Shown here: positions 35,901 to 49,400 of the stretch, one piece after another
Layout of the letters: each line of letters starts with the position of its first letter
Numbering within the stretch: the stretch's first letter is position 1
NCBI GenBank assembly: GCA_013398955.1
Contig: VWPU01003213.1
Span: forward strand, 62,001 to 126,000
DNA from: Callaeas wilsoni
Lineage: Eukaryota > Chordata > Aves > Passeriformes > Callaeidae
DNA: 64,000 nucleotides
Direction of reading: 5' to 3'
The notes under the pieces: generated by a model
Database searches by the model: none
The model's input: the letters and a program-made list of their open reading frames with translations, nothing else
Told to the model about the DNA's origin: nothing
Position numbers and translations under genes: made by a program

Positions 35901-38900
35901 TTAACACAATTTCTTTTTTTCCTCAATCACTCTGTTTTGTGGTATCCTTCATTCCAATGTCTGTAGAAAACAGTCTATTAGAAAAAGAAACAAAACTGTA
36001 TTTACAATGTCATCAAGTATTATGTCAGTTAAGTCAACACAATTATGGTTATAACATGGTGAACTGCCAGAGAAAAGCATTCTACTTATTTACTACTAAA
36101 TTTGTTGATTCAGTAAATGCTGAAGCTGTTCATTAATTGTTCAGCATAATATTTGTTGTGTACTCTGGAATATGTCTGAGAGAGGGGAAAGACAGGAAAG
36201 AAGTAACAAAGCTGAACATAACTGCTTCTCCAAAACATTTTAATCCTAAATAGTATTTTCACTGGAATCCAAGTGCATGTGAAAGTTTTGTTCTTTACAT
36301 GATTTGCCTACACAGAAATGATTCTTCATAATTCTGAGGTCAAATGTTCTATATATTTTATTATTCCTTCTATACCTTCCATTTCAAAATCTCTGTGGTT
36401 CATCTATCAACAATAATTCCAAATTTCCCAACCCCTCTTCCTCTATTATCTTACTTGAAAAGATCCACCAATCTTTTCCAAAGTTCTTTTCATTCTGCAA
36501 ACAGATTATGGTTTGGATTAAAGAGAGCCATAGGCAGTAGATGTTCTGTCCTTCACTGTGATTTCATGTGGATTGTTCCATGACTGTGACCTGTCTTGAG
36601 CTGAGTCAGCACTCCCCTATCACATGCACTTTTTTCCAGAAGACCATTTTCCAGAGTCTCATTTTAGCCCAAGAGTGATAGCAGGGCTGCAGTCTGAGGT
36701 GGGTGAGCATACTGCTGCACTGTTTCACCAGTACCTCTTGGTATTCAGAGGTGGCAGCTTATCATGCTCTGTCTGATCTGAGTCACTGTTTTCAGGCAAA
36801 AGCCGTACCCTCAAGTAGAGCCTGAATCCCTGGCAGCTTAGTCTAGGCTGGTATTCTGGCCAAGAAATCAGGGACCATGCATTCCTTTCCTAATCCTACA
36901 AGTGGGATGGTCCCCTTACCAAAGAGGCATTCAGAACAATACTTACACACCAAGGTGATTTTGTCTTTTTTGAAACCTTCATAAATTCTCCGACCTTTCT
37001 CTATTTTGTAAAATATCCCTGAGTGTAGTTTACTGTATATTGATTTTAATAAGCATTCTCTACAGACCAATATGTATAATGTTGGAAATGGTATAATACA
37101 ATTTTCCTCCACTGAAATGCTACAGAAAATTGCGCATTTTATACTGACATGTGCCACATCAATAATACAGTTTTTATATCTTATTTGTAGCTATTGATCT
37201 CAACAACATAATGAAAAATTGATTGCAATGAAGTGCACTACTTCTTAAGTGTAAATTTCAATGTCAAATTATTTTTATCTATGCTTCCCAATTATAGATG
37301 AAGCTTATACATTTATATATGTTTGCTTTTACAAAACTGTGGATCAGTAAATTAGATATGACAAGAATCTACTGGGTCAATAGAAACCTTGTTGCTCTCA
37401 CTAAAATATGATTCCAAAATTAAATACACTAGTTCCCTTTCTTCATTATAGAAAGAATTAAAGTTTCTGTATGTAGTATCACCTTCCTGGGCAATTTAAC
37501 AATTTGAAATAAGGTCCTAAATCTTAAGGGGATATGGGCACACAAAGTATTTTATTGTGTGGGAAAACACTGAAATTCACGCACTCTGGAACCTACATGG
37601 CAAAGTAAAAAAGGAACAGCATATTCTTTTGTTATCTCTTGAGACCTTATTATTTTTGAAGAAAATGTTCGTGTTTGGGAAAACCTTATGTTATTAGAAT
37701 GGACAAAAAATGTGAACGGCTTCCATACTGGGCAAAGGGAAGGCACTGGTTTCTATTTTCTGCACTATAAAGACAGCGTAACTCTCTTTCTGCACCTCCT
37801 TCCTACCCCTTTGGGAAGATCAGATTGGGAAATTCAGACTATTCTTCTGCTGGGTCACAAGCAGAGGTTACCTCCAGAGAAAGGTCCCTTACTCATTCTG
37901 CTTTCTGGGCTTTGGGGCACTTAGTGCAAAATTACATCTGCTTATAGAACTGCTTAGAAAAATAGCAAAACCATTGCTGATTTAATAAAAAACCACTGCA
38001 TATCTCATAATCGGCAAAAGAATTAGGTATCCATCTAAGCCAGTCTGCCTGGTTTCTTCCACTCAATGTACGGGTATGGTAACTTCTGAGACAGTAAAAT
38101 TCATCCCTTCCTGACGTGATGAGATTAAATCACCTTTTGAAGTGTCTGTCTCTTTGCACTGATGACACAGGCAGCAGAGAGGATTAGTCCAGGCTATAGA
38201 TAGGCCTTTAGGGCATATGGCTGGAGAAGATGGATCTCAGCGTATGGGCAGCATAGTGGTAAGTAAATGTTGGCTTGCAATGATGCCATAGCATTTTTCA
38301 ACCACTATAATATAGTTAAAAAGTTCAGTTATCTTACTGTCATGAAGTTAGAGTTTGGAAATGTTTGTAGGACTTCAGGTGCAAAATGGAGACGAGGAGT
38401 TTTGAGTGGGTTTTTTTTGATATCGCTAAATAATGTCCCAGTTCTTCAGTTTCTCAGTACAGAAAGAGAAGTGTCTTCCCAAGATGGCTGCAGATGTAAT
38501 GCTAAGTGGGGAATGAAGACGACAGATAATTTACAGCAACCTGCCTTTTTCAGCACTGCCAACAAAGGGAACTTGCCCAATACCTGGAGATTATCTCAGT
38601 TATAATCTAGTGTGCAGGATTATTTTATGTCCCTACAAAAAAAGATCCTCTCTCTTCTTCCATATCTGTTCCTCTTAGAGGAGGTTATGCCTTCCTCAAA
38701 ACAGGATAGTTGATTATCTTTGTTATGACCAGTTGCTGAAAAAGGAGGAGTAAAAACCATTTCACATGCCATGGTACAAAGAAAATTCATTTTCTCATGT
38801 ATTTGTGCTTTGTACTTCTCCAAACAAAATGTTTGGCAGTTAGGACATCAACAGTACTGCTCTCCTATAAAGAAGGTTGAATTTTCATTTCATTTTCATA

Positions 38901-40904
38901 AAGGTTGAATTCACGCTGAAGTCTTTTTTATAGTGGTAGTATTTATAAGGTCTCCTCCTGTTCAGCTGCCTATGTTCATGACATTTGTCGACATTTGATC
39001 CCATCCATCTTTCAAATTTGGTTTATATCTGTCATGGGTTCAAAATTGATTGGAAATCAAGTTGAAAATATGACTTGAGCATGGTGGCTATTGTTTGCAG
39101 GAAGGGCCTGCATAAATATCTGGTTTGAGATGATGAGAGCTATTTTTCCCCCTTCACTGCACAAGCCAAATTTTGTTACAAGCTGACACTGATGAAGTGA
39201 CCATGCTCTCCCGTGCTAGACAGGTATTCACTTTTACCCTGTCCTCAGGCAGGCAGTTGGTCCACAACTGTAGGATATGCTAAAAAAAAAAAAGTCAAGC
39301 ACTATTTCAATAAAGGCTGGCTTTTATTGTTTCCGTGCATTTGTTTGAGAATGCAGTTTTACAACTTTGCAAATTAACTTCAAGACATACTGAAGAAAAC
39401 GTCCTGAGAATTTGCATATTTCATGGCTGATTTTTAAATACAGCCCACATAGGAATTTAAAAGCTATGCACATCTTTAAAGAGAAAATGATACTCTTACC
39501 AGTTAGGTAATTATTGTTATTATATTTACGGACTAGCAATCAATGAAGGCTTCAGTGTCAGCTGGACAACATGAAGGATGCAGCAGCATACCCATGTAGA
39601 AAGAGAACTTTTTCATGCTACTTAGAGTCCTGTTCTTCTTCATTTAATTCCAGGTCATGAATAGGCTTTGTGCACCTAAAAATCTTCCCAAGAAGTTAGT
39701 CTGAACTGTATTGCCACCCACAAATATATCAGCCAACAGGGAAAACTCAAAATAAATCATAATAATCATATAGCGAAAGCCAAGATAATTTTCACACGAC
39801 TCTTTGAAACCTAAGTGTGTCATACTGAGACCAGGCTGAACAGTATTTTCATCACCCTAATTAACTTACTGATGTTTCAAAGCAAAGAGTGTGTCAACAC
39901 AGCTGTACAAGGGATGAGCACGCATGAGTAGTTGAAAGAACTATAAATATTAAAACCAAATAAACTGAGGTGGAAACTGGAAATCTCCAGAAAGAGGCCA
40001 AGGAAAAGCTACTAGACATAACTGGGAAGGTGCCTTTTGCAATACTTCTCTATTGACAGAGGGAGGCCTAGAAATTTTCTAAAGCAAAATAAAAGCAAAC
40101 CATCAAAGAGTGAAATAACTGTTGAGATAACAGACGTGATAAAATCATGTTTGTAAGAAGGTAATTATTTAAATGGATGTTTTCCAATACTGGAAGTTTA
40201 AAAACAGCCATAGTTCATTATTTAATGCAGTTTACTTGCAGACTGAATGTTTCAAGAGAGCTGGCATTGGTGTCCTACATTGCTTGACCAACTGAGATCA
40301 ACCAAAGCCCAGCCACAAGGCCAGCAAATGCAGAATCCAGGTCCTCTGAGAAGACTCTTGCCCATGTGAGGGAAAAAGAAGTAAGGAAAAATATACAAAT
40401 CCTGTTAAATTCATGGTAAACACTGTCAAAAAGAAAAGACCCACTAATTTATGCTTCTGAGAGAAGGTCTCATTTTAACTCCCTTAGTATTTTTCTAAGA
40501 TAATAATAATGGTAGTATGTTACATGTCTCCTCCTCCTTTCTATTGTATGCCAAAAGCTAGTGACATAAAATGACCCGCTAGAAGAGGTGTAAAAGGTGT
40601 TGCTTTACACATCATCAGATTACTTAGAGTTTGAGGTCAGTTCTCAATGAATATAGAAAAAAATATACAGTCAGTTACTCTGACTATTTCATGCACAGAA
40701 AAATACATTTGGCATACTCAATCAGATACCAAAGAATTCAATTCCCTGCTCTCAGATCCTTAATGAAAAAAAAAAGATGTAACCTAATTTCTACCAGACA
40801 AAATCAAAGCTTTGTTGGTGTTTTTATTCCATGGATAACTGGGAATAATACTGAGAATTCTAAAGACATTTTTTTACCCTTCAAGAAAAAACTGAGACAA
40901 GTTC
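35901..40904. other. Non-coding stretch, no gene seen
   Basis: About 5 kb with no supported gene. A short direct repeat AAGGTTGAATT occurs at 38873-38883 and 38901-38911. A YY1-like CAAGATGGCTGC is at 38480-38491. Frames such as 38267-38605 (+) and 36843-37157 (-) have no recognisable family. No named repeat is visible. Confidence 0.55.
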
Positions 40905-41085
40905 ACCAGAGGGGTTTTGGAGTCTCCTTCCCTGGAGATATTCAAAAGCTGTCTGGACACAAGCCTATGCAACATGTTCTAGGAGACTCTGCTTGAGCAG
41001 AGAGGTTGGACTAGATGATCTTCAGTGGTCCCTTCCAACCCCACCCATTCTGTGATTCTGTGTGATTCTGTATAATTCTGTGTAA
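40905..41085 (+). mobile_element. CR1 LINE 3' terminus with microsatellite tail
   Basis: Plus-strand CR1 end: GGAGTCTCCTTCCCTGGAGAT near 40919, GTTGGACTAGATGATCTTCAG near 41005, GGTCCCTTCCAACCCCACCC near 41026. It is followed by an expanded terminal array of TGATTCTG-type units (about 41050-41085) that has drifted to TATAATTCTGTGTAATC. About 180 bases are retained. The end of the frame at 40631-40996 runs into this element, so that frame is not an independent gene. Confidence 0.9.
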
Positions 41086-42834
41086 TCAGAGTACTCTCAG
41101 TGTCTGATGGAGCAAGAAAGAGAAAGAATAACTGTTTTGTTAAGTGTGATTTGATTCCAGCTTTTGAGTTGGACATTTCAATTGGTTGCTTTTTCATTCT
41201 GTCCGTGAATCCTTTTCAGTCCTTAAAGAGCATATTTACAACAATAAATTAATCTGTTAGAGCGAGTGCACCAGCTAGCAGTGGTGAGTGACCAGCATTT
41301 TGCACATTCAGGCAGACTGTACATTGCTCATATAGTGGTTTATTGCACCATTTTGCACAGATAACCATAGAGCCTGGCTGAAATGTTTTGAATGTAGTCG
41401 TGCTTCCTTCTGCTTTTGTAATAGAAGCAGTTAATCTGTCCATGAAGGCATTATAGCTCAAGTCGACGCTGTGGCATAGTAAAAATTAGGAAATTACGTC
41501 GTGCTGACTGAAGAAACTGAATGAACTAGGGTAACCAGTAGTTACAGCAGAGCTGGTCTACACCAAATGTCAGCAGCCTGTATGGCCAAGGGACGGAAAG
41601 TTTTAAAAATTATCCTATTGGTCACAAAGGGCTTCTCGATAGGTATTTGAGACTAGACACCTCATTATGCCTATGCTTTTAGAAGCTGCACACAGGCTCT
41701 ATTAAAGGGTGTTAATAGCCTTGATTTGAGATATGTGTGACATTTCTAAGTTGCAAAATGGAAGTAATATGTTATTTTTCACTAGCCTTGCCTTTAGCAT
41801 TCACTGACATGACCTATACACCATGAATAGAGTTCTATGTTCTCTGCTGTTTTGACGGTACCAAGGAAACATTTTGGCATCATTGATTCCCACTGACTTT
41901 GTAAACCATTCAGCAATTCTTTTGCTAGTTGTCTTTCCACATCAACAAAAGTAGTAGGATAAGGCAAATGTAGCAAATTTCCAGTTTTAAGTTGTACATA
42001 GAGGACTTGGTGAAAATTATTTCTGTTCTCTCTTGCTCCAATACATTCTTTAGAAGAGGGATGACTGTGTTGCTTTGTGGGACTATGTGCAACTGTAGAA
42101 GGAAGCATTCAATGATTTTATAGTTGTATATCTGACCTAATTTAATTTAATTTAACTTGAGGACATAGGAAGTCACATAACGACCTTCTATCCTTATCCT
42201 TAACTTGTCAAACACGACTAAAAAGTCTTCTTGCTTCACAGCATGTTAGAAAAACTAATTCATATTTTACAGAAGTTTTAGCTGAACTTCCTACTTTTAC
42301 TTTTAGAATTTCAGATCTCTCTTCACTTGTCCATTAACTGTCTTGCTGCCATATACTTTGATGTAGCAAATGCCATGCAAGTAAAAGACAATGGACATTT
42401 TATTAAGGTGGCCAGGAAACGTGACCTAGTATGTATTGGGACAACACCTGGGAGTCTCTGAAGACTCTTGCAACTCAAAAGCACTTTTTCCTCCCTTTGG
42501 GAATTCTCTTTAGCACCATTTTGTTTAGTCTATAGAAGTTCAAGTTTCATCAAAGTAGTATTTATTTGTATAAAACTGTATACCAGATGTGTGCAACCAC
42601 AAAGTCTATAAAGTATTTTGTTGCCAATGTGGCCCTGATGGTTTCAACAATTATAAACTGAAGCAGGTCTGTTTACACAAGGCTCTAGTGTTAAACTATA
42701 TGCAAACATAACTATGTGGACTCAGAGTCTCTAAGACAGACACATCCAGTTTCACAAATATTCCAGCAAATGAAATCTTGGAACTTGTAATCTACTAAGT
42801 ATAGCACAAAGAACATGAAAATCACGATGCAGTA
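41086..42834. other. Non-coding stretch, no gene seen
   Basis: About 1.7 kb of ordinary AT-rich sequence. The minus-strand frame at 41794-42108 (104 codons) has no recognisable similarity. No repeats can be named. Confidence 0.55.
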
Positions 42835-43065
42835 GTACTTAGCACTTATATATAGCACTTTACATCTTCAAAGTACTGTGCTAACAATATCTAATTAATC
42901 CTCCTCAACTAATTAATCCTTTCCAGATCAGGAAGCTGAGACACATTAATTACAATTATTATTTATGTACTTATATAGCACCATAGGTGTGCATGCCACT
43001 GTGCAGACTTATAGACCAGTCCCTCACTATTATAAGCAACTAAAATTTGTCTTTAACACTAATAG
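42835..43065 (-). mobile_element. Ancient SINE-like relic (MIR/CORE-type)
   Basis: The plus-strand order TAGCACTTTACATCTTCAAAG, then TAATTAATCCTCCTCAAC, then CCAGATCAGGAAGCTGAGAC, then TTATATAGCACCATAGGTG, then ACCAGTCCCTCACTATTATAAGC follows a layout I recognise from old SINE-derived repeats of amniotes. In these, a reverse-complemented MIR-like centre adjoins further conserved segments. The copy is strongly diverged and partly rearranged (TAATTAATCC appears twice). It has no coding content. Precise family and limits are unknown. Confidence 0.42.
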
Positions 43066-46000
43066 GAGAAACTTTGCAGCATGCAATATTTGGAGGGAAG
43101 ACTTTCCCTGGAAAAGTTTACAGCTGTGTACCAGATTCTGCCATCAGATTTTTGCATAAGAAATCATGGTAAAAGATAGCTGTATATAAGGAGCTATGTT
43201 GCCATTTTGGTTTTCATGCTTTTTAAAAATTGTTTTTAACGAAAAAAGTACTGTCATTTATGAATTTGTTTTCAAGGAGTTCAGAACATGTACAAGCCTC
43301 TCAACTCATGAATTATCAACAGCATCACCTATTAACAAGGGTATGTGTTATGTTGTTAGATTCTTATGTTGTGTGTCTTATCCGTTATGAAGGATGGAGA
43401 AGATCCTGAAATAATGAATGGCACCATTTTGTGGACAAAATATCTAAATGTTTATATTTGCAATTCCTTTTTAAAAGATAGTCTCAATTGTCTCAGATTT
43501 TGGGTATTGTACTGAAGGCCTAGTTTTATTCATAGTGGATAATTTCCCAGTGCAGTACAAAACAGCGTTTATAAGAGAGATTATTAATCATTATGTTAAA
43601 AATTATTTAATCTCTAGTACTAGTTCTTTGGTAGAAGTAAGTCTAAAATTAATGATACCCTGGTTCCCAGCCCTTAGATGAAGGAATATTAGGGGGAAAA
43701 TAGAGAATATTTTAATAATGATCAGAGTGTGACCTATATCCTAATTCAGCTTCTATCTTATCCAGACAGTCCTTGTTAATAGCAGGACACCATGCCAAGA
43801 AATTCAAGGCCTTTATCAGGAATAAGCTCTAGTAACCAAAACTTATTCAGGAAAAATAATTGTTATCAACTTGCAAGCTGGTTCAAATCTGAGCAGATTG
43901 CTTCTTGTAGAGCAATAGGTTGCTCCATTAAACATAGACAAACGTAGGACAATCTCCCTTCAATGTATTATGGATGGTCTAGAAATATCTTCAGAAACAG
44001 ACAGAAAAATGCATGTAATGGAAAGTATTTTTCAGTCTGAATATGTGTGCTTTTATCATATCCTATGCTACTTGCTGCATTTTAATCTCAGACTTCAAGT
44101 CTGTATTTGATGTTGTTCTACGAAATTCTTCATATCAAGTGGGTGGAATAAACCTTCTATTTAAGAATTTCCTAGACTGAGGGCCTTAGAAAGTATATGG
44201 CTCAGTCCTCAGAGAATAAGTTGTAGCAAAAAACCAAAATTGAAAAACCTTTGGATTTTTATGTTTGTGTATTGCATATTCACTATTCTAAAATATTCAC
44301 TGCAGTTCTTCTGACAGCAATTCAGAAACCACACATTTGGAATACAGATAAATGGGATTCAACTTTTGAGCCACTTTGCTTTGCTGTGACTAGATAGACT
44401 GCTTCTATGTTATAGCTCTTGACCAAAAGTGAAGAACATATTTTGTCTGTTTTTTTCCCCACAGTTGAAACTGTAAGGGTTATTTAGGTAAGGAGAATGT
44501 AATTTCCTGAATTGGCATTTGTCCAATACATGTGGTTTGACCTCCTTCTAAGGAAGATTTGTTTATTTAAAGTAGCAGGCCACAATCAAAGACCGAGTGT
44601 ATTTTCAGAGAAGGAGGTGAGGAAGTGAAAACAGGGAGCAACAATAAAGAATTCTAATCAGAAATAAAACACCTAAAAGTGTATTGAAACAGTGTTCTGC
44701 AGTGCTTCAATTAAGCCCAGGCTGTTTTACCTCATGCAACTGGTACTTACAAGACAAATAATATGAGCTGACGCCAACCAGTCTCATGTTTTCATTAGGA
44801 TAAGCCATTATTATAGAGTGCTTCAGATGTATTGAGTGACGGTGAACTTTCTGCTCTCAGGGTGTTGTGGTGCCGCGCTTAGTCTTCCTGTGGGCTCAGG
44901 CACCGAGGCTTAAGCTTCGCTTTAGGTTTGTGCAGAATGCCCACCAGTCAAGTGATGTAGAAATGAGTAGCAGTTTACTGAGGCTGGGAGTAAGTGTTGC
45001 TGCTTACTTTCTTTTCTGCGTATGTCGCTGGCTAGTTTAGTCAGAATGCGTTAAGTATTAGAAGTGTAATTGGCAACTTGGAGCTGGACTGAAGCTGACC
45101 TCTTCCCTAGGCTTTGAAAGCACCCAGTTTGGGGAGAAAAAACCTCAATGCCTATATTTTTACAACTACTGCTTTAAATCCCAATGTTTCAACAGCCTCA
45201 GGTGAAACCTCCCTTCCTCTGGCTTTTCATGGACCTAATTCATATCTCAGTGATGCTTTTACTTTCACGAACTTTCTGAATGACTGAAAAAGCCAATGCT
45301 AAGGGATGCACAAATACTCCATCCCCACTCCTCTGCCCCCAGGAGCGCAACATACGAATAAGTTTCATCTTCATCTGAAATGAAAGTCATTATTATTTCC
45401 TTAAGTAAACAGTGTACATGTGTTACCACTATTGCACACCATAACTGATAGTATTTAATGTAAGAATCTCACCAGTCCTCATCATTGATCAGATTAATCT
45501 AAACAATTGTGAACTAATTATTGCACTGTTATTTAAGCCTTCTGAAAGCAACCACCTACAGCAGGATTAATTTCTCCACAAAAATCTGAACAAACTGAAA
45601 GACAGACACAAAAGGAAATGATGAATATAGATCTCAGGAACTGAGAGACAGTTCCACCATAGTCACTGACTATAGCCAGGTATCTATCATGAATTTGGAG
45701 CAGTGTATCTAATGAAATGTGGAAATGGAAGAATTGTATGGCGCATGACTGGAATTTGTAGGGGTCTGGAGGCCAAAGGAGTGTGCAAAACTGGATATTG
45801 CACTGTGATTAATGCCAGTGGCTCAAGGATGTATGCAGAAAACTGGGAGATGGAAAGAACAAGTGACCAATTTAGAATTTTAAGAAAGAAGAAAGCCACT
45901 ACTGATCAGTGTAATTAAAGAGGACATGGGGAACCGTCAGAGAAGGAAGAAGTCTCTAGCCATATGTTTAGGGTTATGTAAGATTGATGGAATGAAAAGA

Positions 46001-46330
46001 AAAAGGCACATAAAGACAGGTAAGCTCTAACTTGTTCTTTAGACCAGCACAGTGTTACGTTTCAAGGCAAAATACCTAAAAGTGGACCTCTCTTGCCACA
46101 AGTCATATGCCTGAATGAAGGCAATGCATTCATTTCAGAGGAGGATTTTATATCAATGAAAAAGGAAAAAAAGATGAAAGAAAAGGAGTTTCTGAGGATT
46201 GGATCTATTTTCTGAGAATCTGCTCCTCTTTTTCAGCTGTCAGTCATGAGCTGTTTATGAGAATTTTAAGAATATATGGGCAAGATGACCCTCTGAAGAT
46301 GTCAAGTGGAAGCTGGGGTTTAAGTGGTTG
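43066..46330. other. Non-coding stretch with small CpG cluster
   Basis: About 3.3 kb without a supported gene. Seven CpG dinucleotides fall within 44868-45055, against a background where CpG is rare. No open frame or repeat explains them. The frames at 45687-45899 (-) and 45703-45918 (+) are mutual shadows with no known similarity. Confidence 0.55.
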
Positions 46331-46436
46331 CTTTCTGCTTCCTTTCCTCTCCTCTCTCTTCATCTCCATTCTTCTCTTTCTCCCCCTTCCTCCCTCTTCC
46401 CTTCTTGTCTTCCTTGTTTCTTTTCTCTTCCGCTCA
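46331..46436 (+). repeat. Polypyrimidine tract (106 bases)
   Basis: The plus strand is almost entirely C and T, with units such as CTTCC, TCTCC and CTTTC and only a few purines. Long homopurine/homopyrimidine tracts are common in vertebrate introns and intergenic DNA and can form triplex structures. Frames across it (46257-46442, 46328-46540) owe their Leu/Ser/Pro-rich translation to the tract and are not genes. Confidence 0.9.
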
Positions 46437-49400
46437 CTATAGGTTCACACCGTGGAGTTTTTGAACAGCATGGCAACATATCATCAAAAGCAGCAAGCTC
46501 AGAGAGAGTGCTCAGGTCATTCTCCCAACCTGTGCCATGAAACCAGCTAGTTCCTGTGCACTGCTTGCTGACAGTAGCTGATTCTCTGTTGATAAAGAAG
46601 GGTCAACTCATATAATCAGATTTGTGCTATTCCTTCCCATGATCAAAAGGAGGAGGTTCCGTCTTCCCTCATTTGAAATCTTTGCTGAAGTACACAGTCA
46701 GCAAACCTCCCTACTAAGTGCCTCTACAATTATTATAGATTTGCAGATTTTTTTCTTTCCTTGCTCACCTCTGCCACCCTTGATAAAAACAGAAACTGTG
46801 GGTTTCTATCAAAGCTCATGAAGGAATGAAGCTAAAAGGAAGAATCTTTCCCTGCATAATTCCAGTATTGATGAATTAAGGCCTAAAATGCCTTTTTGTA
46901 TTTCAAAAAACACTCAGACTCTATGCTTAAAATCGAGATTAGCTCCGTCAAGAAGCAGTAAATTCAGCAATGAGATTTAATCTCTGTGACACTCAAAAGA
47001 CAAGATTCAATTATATTCTGTGATCTTAATTGAATTACAAAACCCCCCTCAAAAGTAATGACATTATTTCATATTTTCCCCAAGCCCGGTTTACTTGGAT
47101 TGAAAAGAATTAAATAAGCCATGGTTTGAGAAAAATATGTTTGTTTTTGCTGCCTAATAATTCACAGCTTTGAGGAGAAGCTAATATCCTTTAAGTAAAA
47201 GACTAATATCTATCTCTGGAAGTGCTTTTTTTGACCCATCTGGTTTGTCAGAAAAGTCTCCTACCTCTGATATTTATACAATATCATGCAAATGTCAAAA
47301 TCTGAATGTCATCTTCAAAGACCCTTTTATGTCAGGCAACCCCTTTATAGGGAAAAAATAAACAATTTTATGTATGCATGCTTGATGCCAGTCCAATTAA
47401 TAAAAGCCTTTTTTGCTATGCTTGGCTACAAGCAAGTTTCTCTTTTGAAAATGAACAGAGGGAGAATGAGATAAAAGGTCTGTATTGTTTCCTTGCAAAT
47501 TTTACAGTTTCATTTTTAATTTGTGTTTGGATGTGAGGATCTTGGTGCAGATGGTGTGATAGTCCACAGTATGTTCTGAGAACCTGAAATGATAACAAAG
47601 ATATGCAAATTGAGAGGGTGCTTTGGATGAAAGCCAGGATATCCAATTTCACAATAGCTGAAAACAAATTGATGTGCCCAGCAAACTACACAGAGTAGCA
47701 CTAGGAAATGTAACAGTGCCAAAACAAATTATATTAATGACCTGAGCAGTTTGTTGAACTCTATTGGCTAGCTTAATGTTGGTTACATTTGTCTGCGTTG
47801 GCACTTCATTTACTGCACAAAACAACTTTTGTAAATGAAAAAATAAAAAAACCCCAACAACAAAAAAGCACTTAATGAAAAATCAATCTTGGTAATTGCA
47901 AAATAAAGTTATACAGGAATTATTTTTGCATCTGAGAAATGTCCACCATATTTCATGTGAAACCAATTGAAAATCTTGAAAATCAGAAATAAGATTTGAA
48001 ATTATTTCTGTGAGGAAACACAAACCTCATCCTATTTAATGTTTCAATCTAGATCAACATTACATTTAATATTAACAAAACAAATTATAACATTTATATT
48101 ATTTGACAGAGAAACATAAAGGAGTTGCTTTCAAAGAGAATATATCAGTGTAAAGCCACTGTCTGAAGTAATTCTGAAACAGTAACATTATTCACATTTT
48201 TGCCAATTTTAAAATGAGAACCTGAGCCCTTGGCTGTCATTTCTGTCTTCCCCTCCTCCTTTCTTTAAATGAAAGATTCCTGTCTCCAAGTGAATCACAT
48301 TAAACAGACTTTAAAAAATTGTTCTTCCCCTAAACTATGCTTAAATAGATGAGTAAAAAATTCTGCCATGAATATTTGTAGATTGACTATCCCTTAACAG
48401 TTCATATATTTTTACATTAATATCTTTCTTCCATTTAGAAAAGAAAGTCAAAGACACTTTCAGCTTTCATAAAATCGTACATTCACAATGCAGTGAATTG
48501 AATGCAGCTTTCATATATTTTAGTACTCCATATTCAATAACATATTTGAACTACCCAGATCCATAATCGGAATCTTTTTAAAACCTAATTTTGAATTTGA
48601 TTCTAAAGAGAAGGAAAATTTTTATTTACAAACACCATAAAAAAGTTGGGCCTAGTAGTGGATAAAATAAACTGAGTTTTGATGTGCTGCCCCTGCAGTC
48701 AATAGGCTGCCTCCCCAGCTGGCATAAGAATACTAGAGTTTCAACAGACAGACAGCAATCTAAGACGCTCAGACATCAGTGAACTCCATATTTTGTTTTA
48801 ATTTCCAGAAACACTAATACTCCTTTGTCCATGTAGGAAACTAAGGACATTTTATAACATATTAAATAAAAATAAAAATAGTGGTAGATGCACATCCCAT
48901 CTCCCCCACTTTGTGTACAACTGTAACCTAGAGTTGTTATAGATTGGGGCATATATTAAAATAAGAAACTGTTACTTATTGCTTGTAACTTAATTTTAAT
49001 CTCTGACATTGAAAACAAATACTGGCAGGGAATTCATTGAATGTTCAGTATGAAGACAATGTGCCTCAACTCTTAAATGTCACCTATTGTAAATTCACTT
49101 AGATTTGTCCTACTGCCACAAAACTCTGCTTGTGACAAACACTTGCAGTCATGATTTGCACTTTTTTTGACTTTAGCCTGCCCTGTAACAAAAAAATAGG
49201 TAGTTCAAGACAATGTCAATACACTAATTTCAGTTATTGCAATTTCATAGATAAGCATAAAACAGACTTGCAAAAAACCAAACCCATAAACAAACAAAAA
49301 ACCCCAGTCTTCCACCCCTCAAAACCAAAAATGTCCCAACACCCCAAGCCCCTTTGCTACAAGTTTTCTTCTCTCATATTTTGTTTCTTCTTCAAAGATC

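Noticed and set aside
38480..38491. YY1-like CAAGATGGCTGC
   Set aside because: An isolated match without promoter features. Similar AAGATGGC phrases recur elsewhere in the window.
38873..38911. 11-base direct repeat AAGGTTGAATT
   Set aside because: Too short for an LTR or target duplication. It is probably local slippage.
40631..40996. 121-codon plus-strand frame
   Set aside because: Its last 30 codons are CR1 3' sequence, and the rest has no similarity to known proteins.
46257..46540. Leu/Ser/Pro-rich frames
   Set aside because: They are translations of the polypyrimidine tract and have no sign of selection as protein.
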